From Nemophila menziesii (lineage: Eukaryota; Streptophyta; Magnoliopsida; Boraginales; Hydrophyllaceae), in NCBI GenBank assembly GCA_029959085.1, contig JARWIR010000174.1, positions 124,001-188,000 on the forward strand: 64,000 bases of DNA, read 5' to 3'. Positions 53,355-64,000 of the stretch are shown piece by piece; the first letter of the stretch is position 1, and the number at the start of each line of letters is the position of its first letter. The position numbers and the translations under genes were made by a program. Under the pieces are notes generated by a model. The model searched no databases and was not told where the DNA came from. It saw only the letters and a list, made by a program, of their open reading frames with translations.

Positions 53355-56300
53355 TGTTTTACGTGTTGAGATGTGTTTTATTGACTTTTAGGTTGTTTTT
53401 AATATTCTATTTTAGGATATCGTATTTTGGCTCAGTTAGGGTTTTACCAACCGTAACATTCAACCCTAATTTCTAAAGTCTCTAACGTTATACCCTAAAC
53501 CATAAACACAAAACCTTAACCCTATAACCTACACCTAATCCATCACCATAAGCCCTAAATACTAACCATAAACTCTAACAATAAACCGTAACCAGAAACC
53601 CCAAACCCTAAACACTAAACCTAATACCATAATCACATAACCTTAGTCAGTGAACCCTAACCATAGAAAGGATAATAACGTGAAGATTTTGGCTTGTTTC
53701 TATCATCCAAACACGTTGCAAACCGTTTTTAAGGTTTTTGAAGTTCCCCGAAGGATTTCTGCTAACTTTCGCATACTTTCTCAGAATGGGGCATATAATA
53801 TTTGTTTTTTGAGTGCGTTAGGCCTTCTGGGACCGACAGATAGCTTCGCCATCTAAGATGATATGTTTTACGTGTTGAGATGTGTTTTATTGACTTTTAG
53901 GTTGTTTTTAATATTCTATTTTAGGATATCGTATTTTGGCTCAGTTAGGGTTTTACCAACCGTAACATTCAACCCTAATTTCTAAAGTCTCTAACGTTAT
54001 ACCCTAAACCATAAACACAAAACCTTAACCCAATAACCTACACCTAATCCATCACCATAAGCCCTAAATACTAACCATAAACTCTAACAATAAACCGTAA
54101 CCAGAAACCCCAAACCCTAAACACTAAACCTTATACCATAATCACATAACCTTAGTCACTGTACCCTAACCATGGAAAGCATAATAACGTTAAGATTTTG
54201 GCTTGTTTCTATCATCCAAACACGTTGCAAACCGTTTTTAAGGTTTTTGAAGTTCCCCGAAGGATTTCTGCTAACTTTCGCATACTATCTCAGAATGGGG
54301 CACATAATATTTGTTTTTTGAGTGCGTTAGGCCTTCTGGGACCGACAGATGGCTTCACCATCTAAGATGATCTGTTTTACGTGTTGAGATGTGTTTTATT
54401 GACTTTTAGGTTGTTTTTAATATTCTATTTTAGGATATCGTATTTTTGCTCAGTTAGGGTTTTACCAACCGTAACATTCAACCCTAATTTCTAAATCTCT
54501 AACGTTATACCCTAAACCATAAACACAAAACCTTAACCCTATAACCTACACCTAATCCATCACCATAAGCCCTAAATACTAACCATAAACTCTAACAATA
54601 AACCGTAACCAGAAATCCCATACCCTAAACACCAAACCTTATACCATAATCCAAAAACCTTAGTCAGTGTACCCTAACTATGGATATGATAATAACGTGA
54701 AGATTTTGGCTTGTTTCTATCATCCAAACGCTTTGCAAACCGTTTTTAAGGTTTTTGAAGTTCCCCGAAGAATTTTTGCTACTTTCGCATACTTTCTCAG
54801 AATGGGACACATAATATATGTTTTTTGAGTGCGTTGGGCCTTCTGGGACCGACAGATGGCTTCGCCATCTAAGATGATCTGTTTTACGTGTTGAGATGTG
54901 TTTAATTGACTTTTAGGTTGTTTTTAATATTCTATTTTAGGATATCGTATTTTGGCTTAGTTAGGGTTTTACCAACCGTAACATTCAACCCTAATTTCTA
55001 AAGTCTCTAACGTTATACCCTAAACCATAAACACAAAACCTTAACCCTATAACCTACACCTAATCCATCACCATAAGCCCTAAATACTAACCATAAACTC
55101 TAATAATAAACCGTAACCAGAACCCCCAAACCCTAAACACTAAACCTTATACCCTAATCCAAAAACCTTAGTCACTGTACCCTAACCATAGAAAGCATAA
55201 TAACGTGAAGATTTTGGCTTGTTTCTATCATCCAAACACGTTGCAAACCGTTTTTAAGGTTTTTGAAGTTCCCCGAAGGATTTCTGCTAACTTTCGCATA
55301 CTATCTCAGAATGGGGCACATAATATTTGTTTTTTGAGTGCGTTAGGCCTTCTGGGACCGACAGATGGCTTCACCATCTAAGATGATCTGTTTTACGTGT
55401 TGAGATGTGTTTTATTGACTTTTAGGTTGTTTTTAATATTCTATTTTAGGATATCGTATTTTGGCTCAGTTAGGGTTTTACCAACCGTAACATTCAACCC
55501 TAATTTCTAAATCTCTAACGTTATACCCTAAACCATAAACACAAAACCTTAACCATATAACCTACACCTAATCCATCACCATAAGGCCTAAATACTAACC
55601 ATAAACTCTAACAATAAACCGTAACCAGAAACCCCAAACCCTAAACACTAAACCTTATACCATAATCACATAACCTTAGTCACTGAACCCTAACCATAGA
55701 AAGCATAATAACGTGAAGATTTTGGCTTGTTTCTATCATCCAAACACGTTGCAAACCGTTTTTAAGGTTTTTGAAGTTCCCCGAATGATTTCTGCTAACT
55801 TTCGCATACTATCTCAGAATGGGGCACATAATATTTGTTTTTTGAGTGCGTTAGGCCTTCTGGGACCGACAGATGGCTTCACCATCTAAGATGATCTGTT
55901 TTACGTGTTGAGATGTGTTTTATTGACTTTTAGGTTGTTTTTAATATTCTATTTTAGGATATCGTATTTTGGCTGAGTTAGGGTTTTACCAACCGTAACA
56001 TTCAACCCTAATTTCTAAATCTCTAACGTTATACCCTAAACCATAAACACAAAACCTTAACCATATAACCTACACCTAATCCATCACCATAAGGCCTAAA
56101 TACTAACCATAAACTCTAACAATAAACCGTAACCAGAAACCCCAAACCCTAAACACTAAACCTTATACCATAATCCAAAAACCTTAATCAGTGTACCCTA
56201 ACTATGGATATGATAATAACGTGAAGATTTTGGCTTGTTTCTATCATCCAAACACTTTGCAAACCGTTTTTAAGGTTTTTGAAGTTCCCCGAAGAATTTT

Positions 56301-59300
56301 TGCTACTTTCGCATACTTTCTCAGAATGGGACACATAATATATGTTTTTTGAGTGCGTTGGGCCTTCTGGGTCCGACAGATGGCTTTGCCATCTAAGATG
56401 ATCTGTTTTACGTGTTGAGATGTGTTTTATTGACTTTTAGGTTGTTTTTAATATTCTATTTTAGGATATCGTATTTTGGCTCAGATAGGGTTTTACCAAC
56501 CGTAACATTCAACCCTAATTTCTAAAGTCTCTAACGTTATACCCTAAACCATAAACACAAAACCTTAACCCTATAACCTACACCTAATCCATCACCATAA
56601 GCCCTAGATACTAACCATAAACTCTAACAATAAACCGTAACCAGAAACCCCAAACCCTAAACACTAAACCTTATACCATAATCACATAACCTTAGTCACT
56701 GAACCCTAACCATGGAAAGCATAATAACGTGAAGATTTTGGCTTGTTTCTATCATCCAAACACGTTGCAAACCGTTTTTAAGGTTTTTGAAGTTCCCCGA
56801 AGTATTTCTGCTAACTTTCGCATACTATCTCAGAATGGGGCACATAATATTTGTTTTTTGAGTGCGTTAGGCCTTCTGGGACCGACAGATGGCTTCACCA
56901 TCTAAGATGATCTGTTTTACGTGTTGAGATGTGTTTTATTGACTTTTAGGTTGTTTTTAATATTCTATTTTAGGATATCGTATTTTGGCTCAGTTAGGGT
57001 TTTACCAACCGTAACATTCAACCCTAATTTCTAAATCTCTAACGTCATACCCTAAACCATAAACACAAAACCTTAACCCTATAACCTACATCTAATCCAT
57101 CACCATAAGCCCTAAATACTAACCATAAACTCTAACCATAAACCGTAACCAGAAACCCCATACCCTAAACACCAAACCTTATACCCTAATCCAAAAACCT
57201 TAGTCACTGTACCCTAACTATGGATATGATAATAACGTGAAGATTTTGGCTTGTTTCAATCATCCAAACGCTTTGCAAACCGTTTTTAAGGTTTTTGAAG
57301 TTCCCCGAAGAATTTTTGCTACTTTCGCATACTTTCTCAGAATGGGACACATAATATATGTTTTTTGAGTGCGTTGGGCCTTCTGGGACCGACAGATGGC
57401 TTCGCCATCTAAGATGATCTGTTTTACGTGTTGAGATGTGTTTAATTGACTTTTAGGTTGTTTTTAATATTCTATTTTAGGATATCGTATTTTGGCCCAG
57501 TTAGGGTTTTACCAATCGTAACATTCAACCCTAATTTCTAAAGTCTCTAACGTTATACCCTAAACCATAAACACAAAACCTTAACCCTATAACCTACACC
57601 TAATCCATCACCATAAGCCCTAAATACTAACCATAAACTCTAATAATAAACCGTAACCAGAAACCCCAAACCCTAAACACTAAACCTTATACCCTAATCC
57701 AAAAACCTTAGTCACTGTACCCTAACCATAGAAAGCATAATAACGTGAAGATTTTGGCTTGTTTCTATCATCCAAACACGTTGCAAACCGTTTTTAAGGT
57801 TTTTGAAGTTCCCCGAAGGATTTCTGCTAACTTTCGCATACTATCTCAGAATGGGGCACATAATATTTGTTTTTTGAGTGCGTTAGGCCTTCTGGGACCG
57901 ACAGATGGCTTCACCATCTAAGATGATCTGTTTTACGTGTTGAGATGTGTTTTATTGACTTTTAGGTTGTTTTTAATATTCTATTTTAGGATATCGTATT
58001 TTTGCTCAGTTAGGGTTTTACCAACCGTAACATTCAACCCTAATTTCTAAATCTCTAACGTTATACCCTAAACCATAAACACAAAACCTTAACCATATAA
58101 CCTACACCTAATCCATCACCATAAGGCCTAAATACTAACCATAAACTCTAACAATAAACCGTAACCAGAAATCCCAAACCCTAAACACTAAACCTTATAC
58201 CATAATCCAAAAACCTTAATCAGTGTACCCTAACTATGGATATGATAATAACGTGAAGATTTTGGCTTGTTTCTATCATCCAAACACGTTGCAAACCGTT
58301 TTTAAGGTTTTTGAAGTTCCCCGAAGTATTTCTGCTAACTTTCGCATACTATCTCAGAATGGGGCACATAATATTTGTTTTTTGAGTGCGTTAGGCCTTC
58401 TGGGACCGACAGATGGCTTCACCATCTAAGATGATCTGTTTTACGTGTTGAGATGTGTTTTATTGACTTTTAGGTTGTTTTTAATATTCTATTTTAGGAT
58501 ATCGTATTTTGGCTCAGTTAGGGTTTTACCAACCGTAACATTCAACCCTAATTTCTAAATCTCTAACGTCATACCCTAAACCATAAACACAAAACCTTAA
58601 CCCTATAACCTACATCTAATCCATCACCATAAGCCCTAAATACTAACCATAAACTCTAACCATAAACCGTAACCAGAAACCCCATACCCTAAACACCAAA
58701 CCTTATACCCTAATCCAAAAACCTTAGTCACTGTACCCTAACTATGGATATGATAATAACGTGAAGATTTTGGCTTGTTTCTATCATCCAAACGCTTTGC
58801 AAACCGTTTTTAAGGTTTTTGAAGTTCCCCGAAGAATTTTTGCTACTTTCGCATACTTTCTCAGAATGGGACACATAATATATGTTTTTTGAGTGCGTTG
58901 GGCCTTCTGGGACCGACAGATGGCTTCGCCATCTAAGATGATCTGTTTTACGTGTTGAGATGTGTTTAATTGACTTTTAGGTTGTTTTTAATATTCTATT
59001 TTAGGATATCGTATTTTGGCTTAGTTAGGGTTTTACCAACCATAACATTCAACCCTAATTTCTAAAGTCTCTAACGTTATACCCTAAACCATAAACACAA
59101 AACCTTAACCCTATAACCTACACCTAATCCATCACCATAAGCCCTAAATACTCACCATAAACTCTAATAATAAACCGTAACCAGAAACCCCATACCCTAA
59201 ACACCAAACCTTATACCCTAATCCAAAAACCTTAGTCACTGTACCCTAACTATGGATATGATAATAACGTGAAGATTTTGGCTTGTTTCTATCATCCAAA

Positions 59301-62300
59301 CGCTTTGCAAACCGTTTTTAAGGTTTTTGAAGTTCCCCGAAGAATTTCTGCTACTTTCGCATACTATCTCAGAATGGGACACATAATATATGTTTTTTGA
59401 GTGCGTTGGGCCTTCTGGGACCGACAGATGGCTTCACCATCTAAGATGATCTGTTTTACGTGTTGAGATGTGTTTAATTGACTTTTAGGTTGTTTTTAAT
59501 ATTCTATTTTAGGATATCGTATTTTGGCTTAGTTAGGGTTTTACCAACCGTAACATTCAACCCTAATTTCTAAAGTCTCTAACGTTATACCCTAAACCAT
59601 AAACACAAAACCTTAACCCTATAACCTACACCTAATCCATCACCATAAGGCCTAAATACTAACCATAAACTCTAATAATAAACCGTAACCAGAAACCCCA
59701 AACCCTAAACACTAAACCTTATACCCTAATCCAAAAACCTTAGTCACTGTACCCTAACCATGGATATGATAATAACGTTAAGATTTTGGCTTGTTTCTAT
59801 CATCCAAACACGTTGCAAACCGTTTTTAAGGTTTTTGAAGTTCCCCGAAGTATTTCTGCTAACTTTCGCATACTATCTCAGAATGGGGCACATAATATTT
59901 GTTTTTTGAGTGCGTTAGGCCTTCTGGGACCGACAGATGGCTTCACCATCTAAGATGATCTGTTTTACGTGTTGAGATGTGTTTTATTGACTTTTAGGTT
60001 GTTTTTAATATTCTATTTTAGGATATCGTATTTTGGCCCAGTTAGGGTTTTACCAACCGTAACATTCAACCCTAATTTCTAAATCTCTAACGTCATACCC
60101 TAAACCATAAACACAAAACCTTAACCCTATAACCTACATCTAATCCATCACCATAAGCCCTAAATACTAACCATAAACTCTAACCATAAACCGTAACCAG
60201 AAACCCCATACCCTAAACACCAAACCTTATACCCTAATCCAAAAATCTTAGTCACTGTACCCTAACTATGGATATGATAATAACGTGAAGATTTTGGCTT
60301 GTTTCTATCATCCAAACGCTTTGCAAACCGTTTTTAAGGTTTTTGAAGTTCCCCGAAGAATTTTTGTTACTTTCGCATACTTTCTCAGAATGGGACATAT
60401 AATATATGTTTTTTGAGTGCGTTGGGCCTTCTGGGACCGACAGATGGCTTTGCCATCTAAGATGATCTATTTTACGTGTTGAGATGTGTTTTATTGACTT
60501 TTAGGTTGTTTTTAATATTCTATTTTAGGATATCGTATTTTGGCCCAGTTAGGGTTTTACCAACCGTAACATTCGACCCTAATTTCTAAAGTCTCTAACG
60601 TTATACCCTAAACCATAAACACAAAACCTTAACCCTATAACCTACACCTAATCCATCACCATAAGCCCTAAATACTCACCATAAACTCTAACAATAAACC
60701 GTAACCAGAAACCCCAAACCCTAAACACTAAACCTTATACCATAATCACATAACCTTAGTCACTGAACCCTAACCATAGAAAGCATAATAACGTGAAGAT
60801 TTTGGCTTGTTTCTATCATCCAAACACGTTGCAAACCGTTTTTAAGGTTTTTGAAGTTCCCTGAAGGATTTCTGCTAACTTTCGCATACTATCTCAGAAT
60901 AGGGCACATAATATTTGTTTTTTGAGTGCGTTAGGCCTTCTGGGACCGACAGATTCCTTCACCATCTAAGATGATCTGTTTTACGTGTTGAGATGTGTTT
61001 TATTGACTTTTAGGTTGTTTTTAATATTCTATTTTAGGATATCGTATTTTGGCTGAGTTAGGGTTTTACCAACCGTAACATTCAACCCTAATTTCTAAAT
61101 CTCTAACGTTATACCCTAAACCATAAACACAAAACCTTAACCATATAACCTACACCTAATCCATCACCATAAGGCCTAAATACTAACCATAAACTCTAAC
61201 AATAAACCGTAACCAGAAACCCCAAACCCTAAACACTAAACCTTATACCATAATCCAAAAACCTTAATCAGTGTACCCTAACTATGGATATGATAATAAC
61301 GTGAAGATTTTGGCTTGTTTCTATCATCCAAACACTTTGCAAACCGTTTTTAAGGTTTTTGAAGTTCCCCGAAGAATTTTTGCTACTTTCGCATACTTTC
61401 TCAGAATGGGACACATAATATATGTTTTTTGAGTGCGTTGGGCCTTCTGGGACCGACAGATGGCTTTGCCATCTAAGATGATCTGTTTTACGTGTTGAGA
61501 TGTGTTTTATTGACTTTTAGGTTGTTTTTAATATTCTATTTTAGGATATCGTATTTTGGCTCAGTTAGGGTTTTACCAACCGTAACATTCGACCCTAATT
61601 TCTAAAGTCTCTAACGTTATACCCTAAACCATAAACACAAAACCTTAACCCTATAACCTACACCTAATCCATCACCATATGCCCTAAATACTCACCATAA
61701 ACTCTAATAATAAACCGTAACCAGAAACCCCAAACCCTAAACACTAAACCTTATACCATAATCACATAACCTTAGTCACTGAACCCTAACCATGGAAAGC
61801 ATAATAACGTGAAGATTTTGGCTTGTTTCTATCATCCAAACACGTTGCAAACCGTTTTTAAGGTTTTTGAAGTTCCCCGAAGGATTTCTGCTAGCTTTCG
61901 CATACTATCTCAGAATGGGGCACATAATATTTGTTTTTTGAGTGCGTTAGGCCTTCTGCGACCGACAGATGGCTTCACCATCTAAGATGATCTGTTTTAC
62001 GTGTTGAGATGTGTTTTATTGACTTTTAGGTTGTTTTTAATATTCTATTTTAGGATATCGTATTTTGGCTCAGTTAGGGTTTTACCAACCGTAACATTCA
62101 ACCCTAATTTCTAAATCTCTAACGTCATACCCTAAACCATAAACACAAAACCTTAACCCTATAACCTACATCTAATCCATCACCATAAGCCCTAAATACT
62201 AACCATAAACTCTAACCATAAACCGTAACCAGAAACCCCATACCCTAAACACCAAACCTTATACCCTAATCCAAAAACCTTAGTCACTGTACCCTAACTA

Positions 62301-64000
62301 TGGATATGATAATAACGTGAAGATTTTGGCTTGTTTCTATCATCCAAACGCTTTGCAAACCGTTTTTAAGGTTTTTGAAGTTCCCCGAAGAATTTTTGCT
62401 ACTTTCGCATACTTTCTCAGAATGGGACACATAATATATGTTTTTTGAGTGCGTTGGGCCTTCTGGGACCGACAGATGGCTTCGCCATCTAAGATGATCT
62501 GTTTTACGTGTTGAGATGTGTTTAATTGACTTTTAGATTGTTTTTAATATTCTATTTTAGGATATCGTATTTTGGCTTAGTTAGGGTTTTACCAACCGTA
62601 ACATTCAACCCTAATTTCTAAAGTCTCTAACGTTATACCCTAAACCATAAACACAAAACCTTAACCCTATAACCTACACCTAATCCATCACCATAAGCCC
62701 TAAATACTAACCATAAACTCTAATAATAAACCGTAACCAGAAACCCCAAACCCTAAACACTAAACCTTATACCCTAATCCAAAAACCTTAGTCACTGTAC
62801 CCTAACCATGGATATGATAATAACGTTAAGATTTTGGCTTGTTTCTATCATCCAAACACGTTGCAAACCGTTTTTAAGGTTTTTGAAGTTCCCCGAAGTA
62901 TTTCTGCTAACTTTCGCATACTATCTCAGAATGGGGCACATAATATTTGTTTTTTGAGTGCGTTAGGCCTTCTGGGACCGACAGATGGCTTCACCATCTA
63001 AGATGATCTGTTTTACGTGTTGAGATGTGTTTTATTGACTTTTAGGTTGTTTTTAATATTCTATTTTAGGATATCGTATTTTGGCTCAGTTAGGGTTTTA
63101 CCAACCGTAACATTCAACCCTAATTTCTAAAGTCTCTAACGTTATACCCTAAACCATAAACACAAAACCTTAACCCTATAACCTACACCTAATCCATCCC
63201 CATAAGCCCTAAATACTAACCATAAACTCTAACAATAAACCGTAACCAGAAACCCCAAACCCTAAACACTAAACCTAATACCATAATCACATAACCTTAG
63301 TCAGTGAACCCTAACCATAGAAAGGATAATAACGTGAAGATTTTGGCTTGTTTCTATCATCCAAACACGTTGCAAACCGTTTTTAAGGTTTTTGAAGTTC
63401 CCCGAAGGATTTCTGCTAACTTTCGCATACTTTCTCAGAATGGGGCATATAATATTTGTTTTTTGAGTGCGTTAGGCCTTCTGGGACCGACAGATAGCTT
63501 CGCCATCTAAGATGATCTGTTTTACGTGTTGAGATGTGTTTTATTGACTTTTAGGTTGTTTTTAATATTCTATTTTAGGATATCGTATTTTGGCTCAGTT
63601 AGGGTTTTACCAACCGTAACAATCAACCCTAATTTCTAAAGTCTCTAACGTTATACCCTAAACCATAAACACAAAACCTTAACCCTATAACCTACACCTA
63701 ATCCATCACCATAAGCCCTAAATACTAACCATAAACTCTAACAATAAACCGTAACCAGAAACCCCAAACCCTAAACACTAAACCTAATACCATAATCACA
63801 TAACCTTAGTCAGTGAACCCTAACCATAGAAAGGATAATAACGTGAAGATTTTGGCTTGTTTCTATCATCCAAACACGTTGCAAACCGTTTTTAAGGTTT
63901 TTGAAGTTCCCCGAAGGATTTCTGCTAACTTTCGCATACTTTCTCAGAATGGGGCATATAATATTTGTTTTTTGAGTGCGTTAGGCCTTCTGGGACCGAC
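53355..64000 (+). repeat. Array block 10, monomers 106-126, A-B/B' dimers with C' copies, running off the window
   Basis: Class order: C' B' A B' B' A B' A B' chimera A A B A B' A B' A B C' C'(partial). Starts: 53355, 53864, 54373, 54880, 55389, 55897, 56404, 56913, 57420, 57929, 58437, 58944, 59452, 59961, 60468, 60977, 61484, 61993, 62500, 63009, 63518. The last copy stops at 64000 after 483 bp, within GGGACCGAC. CTCAGATAGGG and CCCTAGATAC link the copies at 52339 and 56404 (offset 4065). ACCAATCGTAAC links 51323 and 57420 (offset 6097). Confidence 0.87.

Larger units (their letters stand above)
1..64000 (+). repeat. Tandem satellite array, ~508-bp telomere-similar monomer, 125 full copies plus one partial
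   Basis: The motif TGTTTTACGTGTTGAGATG, or a one-base variant, recurs every 507-509 bp from position 1 to 63518, always on the + strand and with no interruption. Every monomer has a T-rich 5' segment, a middle segment of degenerate CCCTAA/CCCTAAA units and a telomere-free 3' segment. Length exceptions are 499 (start 1), 542 (500), 510 (3074), 493 (4077), 506 (45246) and 500 (45752 and 50316). Class-linked indels explain most length differences: A lacks one A in GCTACTTTCGC (B and C have GCTAACTTTCGC), and many A copies also read AAATCTCTAAC in place of AAAGTCTCTAAC. Such arrays in plants are normally pericentromeric heterochromatin. The match to the A. thaliana chromosome 1 telomere-similar repeats is from memory and was not searched. 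No gene, rRNA or tRNA interrupts the array. Confidence 0.97.

Noticed and set aside
1..64000. True telomere or subtelomere tract
   Set aside because: The telomere words are degenerate, the longest perfect runs are only about two units, and they sit in a fixed place in a complex monomer. This is an interstitial satellite, not a chromosome end.
1..64000. CRISPR array
   Set aside because: The repeats are about 508 bp with no distinct spacers, and the sequence has plant telomere motifs.
1..64000. The canonical ~178-180-bp Arabidopsis centromere satellite, or 5S/45S rDNA
   Set aside because: The unit is about 508 bp and none of the motifs I remember for the 178-bp satellite, 5S or 45S genes are present.
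1..64000. LTR retrotransposon or other intact transposon inserted in the array
   Set aside because: Monomer spacing is unbroken from start to end. The only extra DNA is the 34-bp gain at 755-788.

Overview
The whole 64-kb window is one uninterrupted tandem satellite array with no gene. It contains 125 complete monomers and one partial monomer. The usual length is 507-509 bp and the full range is 493-542 bp. All copies are head to tail on the + strand, and the window starts and ends inside the array, so neither flank is visible. I placed monomer starts at the motif TGTTTTACGTGTTGAGATG. By eye, copies are mostly above about 90% identical, and many are nearly identical to distant copies.

Each monomer has three parts. 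First is a T-rich segment of about 80 bp with an EcoRV site (GATATC). Second is a segment of about 225 bp full of CCCTAA and CCCTAAA, the C-rich strand of the plant telomere repeat TTTAGGG, degenerated to CCATAA, CCTATAA, ACTAAAC and similar. Third is a segment of about 200 bp with no telomere motif, ending in a short hairpin. The plant-type telomere motif and the unit size point to a plant. From memory, this resembles the roughly 500-bp telomere-similar tandem repeats described from the centromere region of Arabidopsis thaliana chromosome 1. I could not check that by search, so the species is an inference.

Monomers fall into three main classes. A reads CTAACTATGGATATG, GGGACACATAATATATG and GCTACTTTCGC, and is 507-508 bp. 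B reads CCATGGATATG, CGTTAAG, CATACTATCTC and GGCTTCACCATC, and is 509 bp. C reads CCATGGAAAGG and TAGCTTCGCCATC, and is 509 bp. Subclasses B' (GAAAGCATAATAACG) and C' (CCATAGAAAGG, GGGGCATATAAT) appear further right. The classes form a mosaic of A-B dimers (1016 bp) and A-C-B trimers (1525 bp). Overlapping segmental duplications sit on top, with offsets of 1016, 1525, 3052, 4065, 4564, 6097, 6596, 7115 and 7623 bp.

By region: 1-13225 is mainly A alternating with early-type C, with some B. 13226-16781 is irregular, with A-A doublets and chimeras. 16782-36606 is A/B/C dimers and trimers with second-type C. 36607-44229 holds a 1525-bp tandem duplication and a copy of 33.6-36.6 kb. 44230-64000 is mainly A-B' dimers with occasional C'. 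The only clearly foreign bases are a 17-bp insert at 756-772 flanked by a 17-bp direct repeat. I saw no rRNA, tRNA, CRISPR, intact transposon or credible coding sequence. The recurring short open frames are a by-product of the repeat and almost all lack an ATG.
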